A stretch of 64,000 nt of DNA, from contig JASHNZ010000011.1 in assembly GCA_030041355.1 (NCBI GenBank), positions 1-64,000 of the forward strand, written 5' to 3'. Of this stretch, positions 33,712 through 43,021 are shown one piece after another; positions within the stretch are counted from its first letter, which is position 1; the number at the start of each line of letters is the position of its first letter. The translations under genes were made by a program, and so were the position numbers. This stretch comes from Nitrososphaerales archaeon. Its GTDB lineage: Archaea > Thermoproteota > Nitrososphaeria > Nitrososphaerales > CADDZS01. The notes beneath the pieces were generated by a model that had not been told where the DNA came from, did not search any database, and worked only from the letters and a program-made list of their open reading frames with translations.

Positions 33712-34239
33712 CTATCTTCCCACCAGTGGCGTCTGGATTGGCGTGGCGAACTTTATTCGGACGTCTTCCCTAACAATGAATATTCTGCTCAAGAATGTCA
33801 AGATGACTGCGATAAGAAAAACTGAAGCCATGACAAAAGTGGAAATGCTTGCAGAAAATGCGTTGCTTATCGACGAGGTTGAGTAATATATGAAAAGAGG
33901 GCCCGCCACGAAACCTACCAGCCTCGAGCTTATTGCTCCAGAGTGCAATAAAACAACCTGACGTAGTCCAACTCTTCTCGCCAACACAATCAAAGGGATG
34001 CTCATACTCGTACTGAGGACGGCGAAGGTGACGTGGGCGAAAAGCGATGGTGCCGCGAAAATCTGCAAGAAGATACTCGAGAAATTCGCCTGTACTGTGC
34101 TCGGGACTGCATAGTAATAATTCACAAACATACCTGCTGCAATCGTCGCCCAGTAAAACGCAAACTGCAAATACAAGAAGAGAAAAATTCGGCGCAGAGT
34201 CTTCGCAACATTTTCGTTCTCGGAGAAACTCTTTGTCAA
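33712..34239 (-). CDS. four-helix membrane protein of the bc operon (paralog B)
   Basis: 176 aa from the TTG at 34239, with four helices and His69 in SLFAHVTFAVLSTSM. The frame is open to 34413, but a TATA box at 34306-34318 places the transcript start near 34285, so the TTG start is preferred. From there the protein matches paralog A (33199-33708) in length and helix order. It is the first gene of the seven-gene operon. Confidence 0.65.
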   Translation of the reverse strand: MTKSFSENENVAKTLRRIFLFLYLQFAFYWATIAAGMFVNYYYAVPSTVQANFSSIFLQIFAAPSLFAHVTFAVLSTSMSIPLIVLARRVGLRQVVLLHSGAISSRLVGFVAGPLFIYYSTSSISNAFSASISTFVMASVFLIAVILTFLSRIFIVREDVRIKFATPIQTPLVGR

Positions 34240-34305
34240 GAATTCATCAATCTGCGAAAAGTCCCAAATTTCTGTTTGTTGGTTTAGAACAACGTGTAAG
34301 GACTC

Positions 34306-34318
34306 TAATATATAAATT
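34306..34318 (-). promoter_or_regulatory. TATA box of the seven-gene bc operon
   Basis: Minus-strand AATTTATATATTA, the strongest AT-only element near the operon. It predicts a start near 34285 and a leader of about 45 nt before the TTG at 34239. Confidence 0.6.
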
Positions 34319-34413
34319 GAAGGAAAGAAAGGCTTTGTAGAAACCCTATGATAAAAGAATAAGCGAGATTCGCAACGAACTGTCAACTTATAGTTGTGGA
34401 CAATCATCCCCAA

Positions 34414-35372
34414 CTGCCATGCACGAATACCAGATTGTATTACAGCCGAAATGCGAAGAAACCACCCTACGGATTCATCGACAATGAGACTTCTTAACTA
34501 TCTCCTATAAAGGCGCAATAGCTTTCTTTTACCTACCTTTCCAGTTCGATTTCCTTCCTGAGCTCTGAAACGTATCTAGTATCTTGGACCAAATTTTGTC
34601 ACCTATCTCCAACGTCTTCCAGAGAATATTTCACTGATTCCGAGAACACTCTCATCGATAATCAAAATATCATCTAAAAGAAAGAGATGTGCAAAACACA
34701 AAGGAATGACCGTTTCCTTCGCTACGACCGAGTAAAAGAACGAAGTAAGTGTCCTGTCTGCCTCAAGGATGAAAAGATCTCGGAACTCGAGCTCTCTGAA
34801 AAATTTCTCACCCTTTACTTTTATTTCGAAGTGGATTGGGTGATAGTGACTTTATCACGGATTAGATTGCGCAGAGAGGCAAAGAACTATCGAAAGAGCT
34901 TTTTCAGACATCTCGAGTCCGGGGATCGACCTGAAACGAACCGTTGAAATACTTGCAGAGTACTACAAGACTAGGAAGAACTATTCCTGGTCAGATTAGG
35001 GCCTTTTCCTTCCAACAGTCCGATTTGTTCGCTTTCCTCTGGGTTGAAAGCGAGTGCACCGGGACACAAAGCCACGACCCATGAAGAAAGTGTGCTCAAG
35101 GCAAGTCCAAAATCATCCGAAAAATTAGGCTACGTCCCTCCGAGCCCATCTTTAATCCCCGTTTCTTAGTTCACCTGCACTTTCCTATCTCCACACTATA
35201 TGGAGTCCTGCGGTAGGATGGGCTTTTCTTGTCGGACTGAATGGATTTGTTCGGGCAATTGTCAATTTACCTTTTGGAAAAACTTTCAAAAAGAATATTA
35301 GAAAGTAATGTTGCTGTCCGTCTCAATTGAGGCGATCGAACCATAGGGCAGATACCAAACAATCTTCTCCAA
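34414..35372. other. gene-poor intergenic region with the second 89-bp repeat
   Basis: No convincing gene. A plus-strand open frame at 34687-34947 (86 codons) has a CPVC pair, but its composition is not protein-like. The second copy of the tRNA-like repeat is at 35060-35148. Confidence 0.5.
35060..35148. repeat. tRNA-like 89-bp direct repeat, copy 2
   Basis: Same orientation as copy 1 at 27882-27970, with seven differences over 89 bp. The right-end GTCCCTCCGAGCCCA (35134-35148) is identical to the last 15 bases of tRNA-Val at 24882-24896, including its unusual T at position 64. No complete cloverleaf. Confidence 0.75.
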
Positions 35373-36707
35373 TTGTCCCTGACAACCTCTACTACATCTT
35401 CTTCCCAGACAGGATTTTTACTGGATCTTGCTATCCTTGCGGTTTTTGCTCTTGTTTTTAGCCTGATTTTTGCTAGGCTCAGACTTTCGATTGTAGCAGG
35501 GCAAATTCTCGCCGGTGTATTGGTCGGGCCTTACGTTCTAGGATGGGTGAAGGATCCACTTGTTCTAAACCAACTTTCGCAAATTGGAGTCGTCCTTCTA
35601 CTCTTCATAATTGGACTAGAACTCGACCCAGGTGACTTGAGGAGAATGTCGTGGGGAATAATCTCTCTTACTGCTTTAGAAGTTGGGATCGCTTTCTCCT
35701 TCGGGTTTCTGGCATCTTTCGTGCTTGGTTTCAACTTTCTGGATTCAGTTATTTTTTCGTTCAGTGCAAGTTTTACGAGCACCGCAATTGTTGCAAAGAT
35801 TTTACTTTCTCGAGGGATGCTTAAGAGTCCAGAGTCTGGCTTTTTGATCGGGGTGCTCGTCGTCGAAGATATGTCTGCCGTTGTTTTCCTCATTGCACTC
35901 TCCGCCCTTACATCTTCCAACATTGGAACCTTTCCTTATTATGCCATAGGAAGCACCGCTTCTTCAAGAGGACTTTTAGCGGGAGTCGAAGCGATTGCGG
36001 GTGGTCTAGCACTTGTTGCCACGGGTTATTTCGTCGCTCATTATATTGCTCCGAGAATAATCAATTTTCTGAGTTATTTCGATGCAGAGTTTGAGGAGAT
36101 TCCATTTCTTTTTGGTCTAGGTCTTGCATTAGTTTTCGCAGTATTTGCCGCAGAACTTGGCTATTCCGCAGGGACGGGTGCGTTCATAGTTGGTCTTGCT
36201 ATTCGTGGAAAGCATTCGAAATTTCTTTCTCGAAGAATCGTTCCGATAAAGGATCTGTTCTTGGTTCTGTTTTTTGTCTCTATGGGCGGACTGATTGACC
36301 CAACGCCTGCTTTTGGAATCGGATTCGGACTAGTACTCGCTCTTGTATTGATTATTCTAGGTAAATTCGCAGGCGGATATTCGGTTGGAAGGATTTTGAA
36401 TTTCGCAAGCAAAAGATTCAGAGTGCGTGTTGAAGAAGACGCAATACAAGGGACAGTAACACTCGACGGAAAACTTGCTTCGCCTGCTAAGCTTGGAGCA
36501 TGGTTCATTCCAAGAGGGGAATTCTCGCTAATTATCGGCCAATTTGCTTTGAGCCTAGGTTTGATAGATCAGTCTTTCTTCTCTGTAATCGGAATCTCAG
36601 TTCTCGTGACTACACTTGTCGCATCTATTTTTTGGAGACTGACAGAACCGAAGCGAGCAGAAGCAGTTTACGCATTCAAAGGGCATCAGGACCCTGATAC
36701 CATATAG
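35373..36707 (+). CDS. CPA2-family cation/proton antiporter (KefB/NapA-like)
   Basis: 444 aa with about 12 helices. LRLSIVAGQILAGVLVGPYVLGW, VGVVLLLFIIGLELDP-type helix 3 (here IGVVLLLFIIGLELDP) and FSASFTSTAIVAKIL match the CPA2 core; GVLVVEDMSAVVFLIALS is the helix with the ion-binding Asp. There is no C-terminal TrkA domain. It exchanges Na+ or K+ for protons across the membrane. The start is a TTG at 35373, just before a Ser/Thr-rich leader. Confidence 0.9.
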   Translation: MSLTTSTTSSSQTGFLLDLAILAVFALVFSLIFARLRLSIVAGQILAGVLVGPYVLGWVKDPLVLNQLSQIGVVLLLFIIGLELDPGDLRRMSWGIISLTALEVGIAFSFGFLASFVLGFNFLDSVIFSFSASFTSTAIVAKILLSRGMLKSPESGFLIGVLVVEDMSAVVFLIALSALTSSNIGTFPYYAIGSTASSRGLLAGVEAIAGGLALVATGYFVAHYIAPRIINFLSYFDAEFEEIPFLFGLGLALVFAVFAAELGYSAGTGAFIVGLAIRGKHSKFLSRRIVPIKDLFLVLFFVSMGGLIDPTPAFGIGFGLVLALVLIILGKFAGGYSVGRILNFASKRFRVRVEEDAIQGTVTLDGKLASPAKLGAWFIPRGEFSLIIGQFALSLGLIDQSFFSVIGISVLVTTLVASIFWRLTEPKRAEAVYAFKGHQDPDTI

Positions 36708-36912
36708 TGAAGTCATACTTAGTCGACCCGGCAAGCGGGACGCATTGAGGTGTCTGAGGTGGAAAGAGCGTGCCCTCTGTGGCTATGACATCGCAGAGAC
36801 AAAGTACGATCGATAAGTCCTAAATGATTTTGCTCTCGTCGGCTCGGCTGACGACGAGGATGTCTATGTCGACTTTTGCTGGGACATGGCAGGCAAGTTA
36901 GAACATGTGAGT

Positions 36913-37030
36913 TCAGTGTTCATAAATCATTTCCCAGAGGTTTCCTTCGGGGTCTTCGAAGTGTGCCGACGGAAGCTCAACAGGTGAATTGTGGCCGCGA
37001 CTTTCAAATACGTAAGAGTTCCATAGTTCC
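36913..37030 (-). pseudogene. C-terminal fragment of a glyoxalase/VOC-type gene
   Basis: A minus-strand frame ends RGHNSPVELPSAHFEDPEG and NLWEMIYEH then stop, the usual last two strands of the VOC fold (FxDPxGNxWE). Nothing upstream continues the fold, because msrA starts at 37057 on the other strand. It is probably the remnant of a gene cut when msrA arrived. Confidence 0.45.
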
Positions 37031-37056
37031 TTATTCTTAGGCGACCAAGCACTATT

Positions 37057-37590
37057 TTGACGGAAATTGCGACATTTGCTGGAGGGTGCTTTTGGTGCAC
37101 AGAAGCCATATTCTCGGAATTGAAGGGCGTTCAAAGTGTGCAACCCGGATATTCTGGAGGAAATCTCCCGAATCCTAGCTACGAACAGGTATGCACGGAT
37201 ACAACGGGTCATGCCGAGGCGGTCCAGGTAACTTTTGAGCCGAACCTCATTTCCTACGAAGACTTGCTCAATCTTTTCTTCTCAACCCACGATCCTACCA
37301 CACTCAACCGGCAGGGGAATGATATTGGAACGCAGTATAGATCAGCGATCTTCTATCATGATCAAAATCAGAAAGAAATCGCGGAGAAAGTTATGAGGGA
37401 AGTCACGAATAAGAAAATCTGGGGGAAACCTCTCGTGACCGAGCTGGTTCCTTTCAAAGAGTTTTATCCGGCGGAGGATTATCACAAGGATTATTTCAGA
37501 AGGAATCCAAATCAGGGATATTGTCAGGTCGTGATAGCTCCGAAAGTTGCAAAGTTCAGAAAACACTATTTGGATATGCTCAAGAAGTAA
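37057..37590 (+). CDS. msrA: peptide methionine sulfoxide reductase A
   Basis: Reduces methionine-S-sulfoxide in proteins. Catalytic Cys11 lies in [53 protein letters not shown] and [16 protein letters not shown] are all family landmarks. 177 aa is the normal size. The start is a TTG at 37057 with no clear ribosome-binding site. Confidence 0.96.
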   Translation: MTEIATFAGGCFWCTEAIFSELKGVQSVQPGYSGGNLPNPSYEQVCTDTTGHAEAVQVTFEPNLISYEDLLNLFFSTHDPTTLNRQGNDIGTQYRSAIFYHDQNQKEIAEKVMREVTNKKIWGKPLVTELVPFKEFYPAEDYHKDYFRRNPNQGYCQVVIAPKVAKFRKHYLDMLKK

Positions 37591-37611
37591 GCCAGCCTCT
37601 TGACTGGAGAC

Positions 37612-38424
37612 TTAGGGCATCAGGGGAGCCCATAGAATGTCACGCTCAAATTCCGTCGTATATCCTAGCTTCTTATACATAGGTGCCACCTGATCCGAAG
37701 TGAGAGTTTGCAGTGTAAGCAAGCTCAACCCTCTTTTCTTTGCAATTTCCTCGGTGAACAATAACATCGCTCGAGCTATGCCTCGCCCTCTCTGTTCTGG
37801 TACGGTGCCAACGCAGTATATTCCAAGACAATCTCGCGGCTCGTTAAAGGTAAAAAGACAGCCGGCATAGCCCTCGGAATCTTCGGCTAAGACAAATTTT
37901 GCGTTCTCCACATGAAGGATCTCTTTCTCGCGTCGCAAGAGCTCCTCCTTCCAAGATTGTGGAATTTGATATGAAGCCATGAAAACATTTGTCCAAACCT
38001 CTACGTCTTCAGTCGTTGATACCTGAAACTTTGTGTCTTCGTTTCGCGCAGAAACGATATCTAGGCGTTTCGTTAAAATCTCCATTTTATCTGTGACTCT
38101 GTAGCCCTGATCAATAGCAAGCTTTTCAATTTGAGAAGCTCTCGGCCAAAAATTCTCGATGAAAATGCTTGTGCTCAGATGCAGCTCTTCCGCAGCAGAT
38201 CTCAGCTGCCTAATGAACGGGTTTGCCTGCTCTGAATTAATTGGGGCAGATTGTTGAAGTAGCACATCATTTATTATGAAATGATTGAAGATAGGATCAT
38301 CGGCAAATACCTTGTTGTAATATAAGGAGAAATATTCAGAACGCTTTTCCTCGCAGAACAGTAGATGAAAGCTTCTCTCGTTTTTCAGCAGCTTGCCAAA
38401 GAAAACTTCGTTTCTATGGATCAT
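37612..38424 (-). CDS. GNAT-family N-acetyltransferase
   Basis: 270 aa. The acetyl-CoA site is in the C-terminal part: YAGCLFTFNEPRDCLGIYCVGTVPEQRGRGIARAML (RGRGIA is the pyrophosphate-binding motif), then LLTLQTLTSDQVAPMYKKLGYTTEFERDI. The N-terminal 130 residues are less typical and may form a second, inactive GNAT-like half. The substrate is unknown. It lies 8 bp after cysS on the same strand, so the two are probably cotranscribed. Confidence 0.85.
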   Translation of the reverse strand: MIHRNEVFFGKLLKNERSFHLLFCEEKRSEYFSLYYNKVFADDPIFNHFIINDVLLQQSAPINSEQANPFIRQLRSAAEELHLSTSIFIENFWPRASQIEKLAIDQGYRVTDKMEILTKRLDIVSARNEDTKFQVSTTEDVEVWTNVFMASYQIPQSWKEELLRREKEILHVENAKFVLAEDSEGYAGCLFTFNEPRDCLGIYCVGTVPEQRGRGIARAMLLFTEEIAKKRGLSLLTLQTLTSDQVAPMYKKLGYTTEFERDILWAPLMP

Positions 38425-38432
38425 CTATTGCA

Positions 38433-39644
38433 TCAGAAGAACCTGAAACCAAGGCTCTCAGCCATTTCCCAAAAAACCGGGCCAAGATCACCCAATTCAC
38501 TTCGATTCGTAGAGCTTGTTACTTCCTCGGATAATTTCGCAAGGATCTGAAGAGCCTTCGGGGTGTTCAGGTCATCGTTCATGGCTTGAGCAAAGCGAAG
38601 GAAAGTATCGTTTTCGTCATCCCCCGTTTTGGAGTGAGATTCGGAACGAGATTTTCTCGAAATTGCAGATGCAGATGATGCTTTTCGAATGGGCTCAAAT
38701 TCATCTTTTGCTCTTGAGAGCGAATCGGCGTCGTAATCATAACTGTCCCGGTAGTGCTTCTTTAGGAAGTAGAACCTGATTTGGTCAGCGCTGGAAGTCT
38801 TCAAGACATCTTGTATTTTGACATCATTTCCCAAGCTTTTGCTCATCTTCTCTCCATGATTCAACAAAAGTCCGGTATGCATCCAATGTGAGACGAACGG
38901 GATTTGACCTGAGAGAGCCTCATCTTGGGCAAGCTCTGCCTCGTGATGTGGGAAGATCAGCTCTGTAGCTCCACCGTGGAGATCATAAGGTCCTCCAAAT
39001 TGCGAGAAGGCGATCGCACTGTCCTCGATATGCCAACCAGGCCTTCCTGTCCCAAGCGACTGCGAATCCCAGATCCCGTCAGTTTGATCTGGTACATTTC
39101 TCCAAAGTAAAAAATCAACAGAATTTCTTTTTCCCGGAGCAGCATCTATCTGTTTCATCAGAAGCTGGTACTCGGACTGGTGAGAAAGTTTTCCAAAATG
39201 GTCAGCTTTCGAAATATCAAAGTAAGTATTGCCGTCCAATTTGTACGCTTTTTGTTTGTCCAACAAATCTTCGACAAGGCTGATTGCTTCGCGTACAAAA
39301 TTCGAGACCCGCTCGATTTTACTGACTGTGACTATATTGAGAGATTCAATGTCTGTCAGGAATTCTCCGAAGAATCTATCAGCGATTTTCATGTAAGGAA
39401 CATTTTCTCTTTTTGCTCTATCGAAGATTTTGTCATCGATATCGGTTATATTGATCAAGAACTGGACCTTGAAGCCTCTTTTCAATAGCCACCTCGCAAG
39501 GACATCGAATGCGAGGTAAGTCTTGGCATGGCCCATGTGAACGTTGTCTTGAACCGTAGGTCCACAAGCAAACATCCGAAATGTGGTTCCATCGCGCGGG
39601 CGAAGCTCTTCCTTTTTCTCACTTAGGGTGTTGAAGAGTTGCAA
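38433..39644 (-). CDS. cysS: cysteinyl-tRNA synthetase
   Basis: Charges tRNA-Cys. HMGH at residues 36-39 is the HIGH motif, Cys27 starts the zinc site (FACGPTVQD), GRPGWHIEDSAIA and GGATELIFPHHEAELAQDEA are the other zinc ligands, and KMSKSLGN is the second ATP motif. At 403 aa it is shorter than the usual 460 or so, mainly at the C-terminal anticodon region. TTG start at 39644. A GNAT gene follows. Confidence 0.95.
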   Translation of the reverse strand: MQLFNTLSEKKEELRPRDGTTFRMFACGPTVQDNVHMGHAKTYLAFDVLARWLLKRGFKVQFLINITDIDDKIFDRAKRENVPYMKIADRFFGEFLTDIESLNIVTVSKIERVSNFVREAISLVEDLLDKQKAYKLDGNTYFDISKADHFGKLSHQSEYQLLMKQIDAAPGKRNSVDFLLWRNVPDQTDGIWDSQSLGTGRPGWHIEDSAIAFSQFGGPYDLHGGATELIFPHHEAELAQDEALSGQIPFVSHWMHTGLLLNHGEKMSKSLGNDVKIQDVLKTSSADQIRFYFLKKHYRDSYDYDADSLSRAKDEFEPIRKASSASAISRKSRSESHSKTGDDENDTFLRFAQAMNDDLNTPKALQILAKLSEEVTSSTNRSELGDLGPVFWEMAESLGFRFF

Positions 39645-39843
39645 GACTTGAAGCTTCCAGTTTTGTGGGTCAATTTAAGTCCGGACTTATTCTTGGTGAC
39701 CGAGAAGCTTTCAGCACAACTTCAGAGATTTAGCATGCTATTCGAAGATTGCGAAGAAAGCATCTCGAAATGAGCATGGAAATACGCAAAGCAATTATTA
39801 GCGTTTCTTTGACAACAGAGGTAGAAAAGAACCGGTCTCAGTC

Positions 39844-40188
39844 ATGAATCAAAGCGAGTCCAATCAACCCAGACGCACCAAGCATGGTTACTTCGAGAGA
39901 AAAATTACTTCCCTTGATGAGCTCAAGACTTTATTGTGGGGTCTTGATCTTGACGAGGGAATAAGATTTACCGCAGAGGTTCCCGGACGCACAGGAAAAA
40001 GCTTTGTCTTCGTTACTAAATGTGACGAGAAAATCTGCATCTCCACTAAAGATAGAATTTTCGATAAAGGTCTGAACAAGTATGTTCCCGGAGGTAAAGA
40101 GGAATGGAAATATTTTGATGAGATCGACGAGGCCTGGCGTTTCGTAACTGGACTATTAAAAGCTCCCATCGAGGCCTATTATTACTGA
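39844..40188 (+). CDS. hypothetical protein
   Basis: 114 aa, soluble. Basic start (NQPRRTKHGYFER), then KITSLDELKTLLWGLDLDEG, FTAEVPGRTGKSFVFVTKCDEKICIST and a C-terminal WKYFDEIDEAWRFV helix. It looks like a compact alpha/beta protein, but I do not recognise the family. ATG start at 39844. It precedes the pterin genes by about 100 bp. Confidence 0.6.
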   Translation: MNQSESNQPRRTKHGYFERKITSLDELKTLLWGLDLDEGIRFTAEVPGRTGKSFVFVTKCDEKICISTKDRIFDKGLNKYVPGGKEEWKYFDEIDEAWRFVTGLLKAPIEAYYY

Positions 40189-40289
40189 GTAAATTCTCAA
40201 ATCACTTTCGAGTTAATTTCCTTATTGTGTTCCTCTCACGGATTTATTTTTATGGCGAGAATTCCGTCTTTGTTTCTGGGAACAGACTC

Positions 40290-41141
40290 TTGAGCGACTT
40301 AAGCCCATTAAAATCAGACCAGCATCAACAACAGCGCCAAAGGGAGACGCAGGATCTCGCTCCTAAGGTCAAGGAAACAATAGACAAGGTGGGAGTGTCA
40401 GGCCTCAAGGCCGCCCTAAAGCTACGAACGAGCAGTAAAGGTCGAGAGGAGCATTTCTTAGCTGACATTGACCTCTTTATCGATCTAGACACAGAGAAAA
40501 AAGGAATACACATGTCTCGCCTCGTTGAGTCAATCAATGAGGTGATTTCAAAACGCTCGGAAGAAACGAAAGAGAGTTTTGAGGGAATTGGGAAGGATAT
40601 TCTAAGCGAGCTTCAAGAGAGGCATCATTACCAGAAAGGCGAGATAACCATGCGCACGACGATTCTGCTGCGTCGGCATACCCCTGTGACAGGAAAGCCG
40701 ACGGATGAGCCGTACGACATCGGGGTAAGGGTCATGCTTGATGGCAAGAAATTTACAAAGAATCTGCAGGTTAAAGCCATAGGAAATACGCTGTGCCCTC
40801 ACAGTCTTGAGACGACTCATGGCAAGGCTCATGTCCAGAGAGCAGAAATCGAGCTATCCATTGAGACCGCAGCCGAGGAAAAGATCATGTTGGAAGAACT
40901 AATCGGTATATGCGAGAATAGCTTTAGCTCCCCCACTTACACAGTCTTGAAGACAGTGGACGAGGCTGCTTTGGTCGAGGAGATGTTCAGGAATCCAAAG
41001 TTTGTCGAAGATGTCGCGAGAGACTGCTTTAAGCAAACTAGGAATTTGAATTTCAAGGGAAAGGTGAAGATTCGAGTTGTGTCTCTCGAGTCTATTCACA
41101 AGCACAATGCAGTATCTGAGATAGAGAGGGTCTTGAATTGA
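40290..41141 (+). CDS. mptA: GTP cyclohydrolase, MptA/FolE2 type
   Basis: Opens the GTP ring to start pterin synthesis (7,8-dihydroneopterin cyclic phosphate in archaea). KGIHMSRLVESINEV, GNTLCPHS and the ESIHKHNAVSE ending are the metal-site and family motifs. The TTG at 40290 is preferred (284 aa): a TATA-like GATTTATTTTTA at 40239-40251 would start the transcript near 40271, whereas the frame opens earlier at 40227. The next gene begins at the stop codon (TTGA overlap), coupling it to PTPS. Confidence 0.92.
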   Translation: MSDLSPLKSDQHQQQRQRETQDLAPKVKETIDKVGVSGLKAALKLRTSSKGREEHFLADIDLFIDLDTEKKGIHMSRLVESINEVISKRSEETKESFEGIGKDILSELQERHHYQKGEITMRTTILLRRHTPVTGKPTDEPYDIGVRVMLDGKKFTKNLQVKAIGNTLCPHSLETTHGKAHVQRAEIELSIETAAEEKIMLEELIGICENSFSSPTYTVLKTVDEAALVEEMFRNPKFVEDVARDCFKQTRNLNFKGKVKIRVVSLESIHKHNAVSEIERVLN

Positions 41142-41476
41142 AGACCGGACTAGGAATGGAATTCTACGTCGATTACAGTCATCTTCTCCCCGGCCATCCG
41201 AAATGTGGCGTGAGACACGGCCATACAGCTAAGGTGATCGTAGAGCTTTTCGGCGATGTCGGCCCGGACGGCATGATTATGGATTTTAAGGAAATGGAAC
41301 AGGCCTGCTGGAACGTTCTTCAAAACATCGATCACAAAGATCTCAATGAAAGATTCCCCCGGCCCACCTCTGAGAACATTGCAAATTGGGTGTTTCAAGA
41401 GTTAAGAAAGAGCATCCCTGTGACCAGAATTCAATTTTTTGAAGGCCAGGGCAAATGGTGTGCGGTGGAAGCCTAA
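41138..41476 (+). CDS. 6-pyruvoyl-tetrahydropterin synthase/QueD family protein
   Basis: 112 aa. Zinc His residues and the catalytic Cys appear in FYVDYSHLLPGHPKCGVRHGHTAKVIVEL; MIMDFKEMEQACWNVL and NIDHKDLNERF fit the PTPS/QueD fold, and PTSENIANWVFQEL is conserved. It could convert dihydroneopterin phosphate to a tetrahydropterin or to the carboxy form used for archaeosine/queuosine-type bases. It is coupled to mptA by a TTGA overlap. Confidence 0.9.
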   Translation: MKTGLGMEFYVDYSHLLPGHPKCGVRHGHTAKVIVELFGDVGPDGMIMDFKEMEQACWNVLQNIDHKDLNERFPRPTSENIANWVFQELRKSIPVTRIQFFEGQGKWCAVEA

Positions 41477-41567
41477 ACCATCTCAACATCCAATAACTAA
41501 TCTTGCACTACTTGTCAACGAAGCTTTACCCGTCTATTCTATAGGAAAATGTGGGGCCTCGCCGGCC

Positions 41568-41795
41568 ATGACAGCACAAATGGGTCGCGGATCCGTCATA
41601 TTCGGATTCTGGCTTGTTGGCTACGCCTTGGGATTCGTCGCATATTTCGTTGCAATCCCTCTCATTGAGGGTCTGGGAATTCTTAGTCGCTCAATGAGCG
41701 GTGAGATCGTCGGCGGATTGGTGTCCGGGCTAGCTGGTTCCTTCATTTCGCTCGGGATCCTCTACATTTGGAGCCACTCCGGTTCCCGAAGTTAA
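41568..41795 (+). CDS. small two-helix membrane protein
   Basis: 75 aa from the ATG at 41568, with two hydrophobic helices (about residues 8-32 and 47-69). The frame is open from 41439, but a TATA-like CTATTCTATAG about 25-30 bp upstream supports the later start. I do not recognise the family. Confidence 0.45.
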   Translation: MTAQMGRGSVIFGFWLVGYALGFVAYFVAIPLIEGLGILSRSMSGEIVGGLVSGLAGSFISLGILYIWSHSGSRS

Positions 41796-41799
41796 AGTC

Positions 41800-42340
41800 A
41801 GATCCGAATCCCTAAGCTAGTATGGTGTGCAGAGAGAATCTGCCCCATCTAGGTTTTTAATCATATTTTGAATTCTGTAGATCAGCCCTATTTAGGGCGT
41901 GCTCGAAATTAATCTTTAACCTTTGACTCGCTTCCATCCCTGTCTTCCAATCGCTCAGACGTCAAGAACGACGCATACAAGTAGGACAGTGACTCCCATT
42001 CCTACGTATTCGTACAAAGTGATCGGTGGATTCTGTGAGTTTTGTGGGCTCGAAGAATATGTTGAAGCAATCAAACTAACACTCACAAACGAAGCTACAG
42101 CGTCGAATCAAGTTTCAGAACATTATGAAAGATACCTTGTCGATGCTAAATAGTCCGGATGTATCTACTGCGCACTTTCACTATATTGACAAGACGTAGA
42201 GGAGTCCTCAACTTCATTTCGAAGTAAATATCTCTGAATGAGCACTTAATGATCCATAAAGAATTGGATAGGGCTTTTGCAGCGTCCCATAACGAACATG
42301 GCGGGGCCTTCCAAAAGTGCTGCGCTATCCGGTCCATGTA
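41800..42340. other. intergenic region
   Basis: No supported gene. A plus-strand open frame at 41923-42153 (KVIGGFCEFCGLEEYVEAIK) could be a relic, but I cannot assign it. Confidence 0.4.
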
Positions 42341-42783
42341 CTTTGATAACAGAGCCGAAAGATACCTTTGGCATTTCATTGCCGGTGGAGTGACACGCAG
42401 CCTCGCCCACTGGAAAGTTATTGTACTAGATCCCCAGTATGTGTTATACAACTCAATGTAGCTATTTGTAATTGGTATTTCTCGATCTGTCGCTTTAGCG
42501 CTAGTTGCATAATTTACTAGCATTTTCTCTGAACCTGTGTGAAGCCATAATGCAGAGTAGATGCCGCCAGTTTCATATTTCCCATTGTATAAGACTGTAA
42601 ACTGGCCTTTGACATCGACCACGATCCTTGTTGACTCTCCATTTTAAGGAGCTGCTGGAATCCAGAACTGATACCGATATATTCTTGGTTAGTAATTGTA
42701 ATAGGAATATAGGCGGTAACATTGCTCGGAACAGAATTTCCTACATTAGCGCCTCCGACATTAGAATAGGAGGAAGCTCTCAT
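42340..42783 (-). pseudogene. frameshifted DUF2341-type surface protein fragment
   Basis: Two minus-strand frames make one protein. The first (from 42783) has VTAYIPITITNQEYIGISS and GFQQLLKMES, the opening of the DUF2341 domain in archaeal exported proteins. The second has GQFTVLYNG, YSALWLHTGSEKMLVNYATS and STITFQWARLRVTPPA, the end of the same domain. The frameshift is near 42600. It has no signal peptide, so it is broken at the 5' end too. Confidence 0.6.
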
Positions 42784-43021
42784 TGATCCCGAATGACCAA
42801 AAAGAGGCGAGCATTAGCAGACTCAAAACAAATAGTGCAGAAGTGCGGAAGGCTCGCAGTTTCACAGCAATTGGCTCTCTCTCCAAAACTAAACATCACG
42901 GAAGCGGGTTGGCGCGTTTCTCATAAAGATAATCTTTGTAAGAAAGATAAGGGAGTTAAGAATTCCAACCGAGTATCAATCGTGTCTCTAAAGCGGCCAA
43001 GGCAGTTTCCATTGCTGCGAT

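Noticed and set aside
34687-34947. Open frame of 86 codons with a CPVC pair
   Set aside because: Only one Cys pair, no second half of a zinc site and odd composition; it lies in DNA that looks non-coding.
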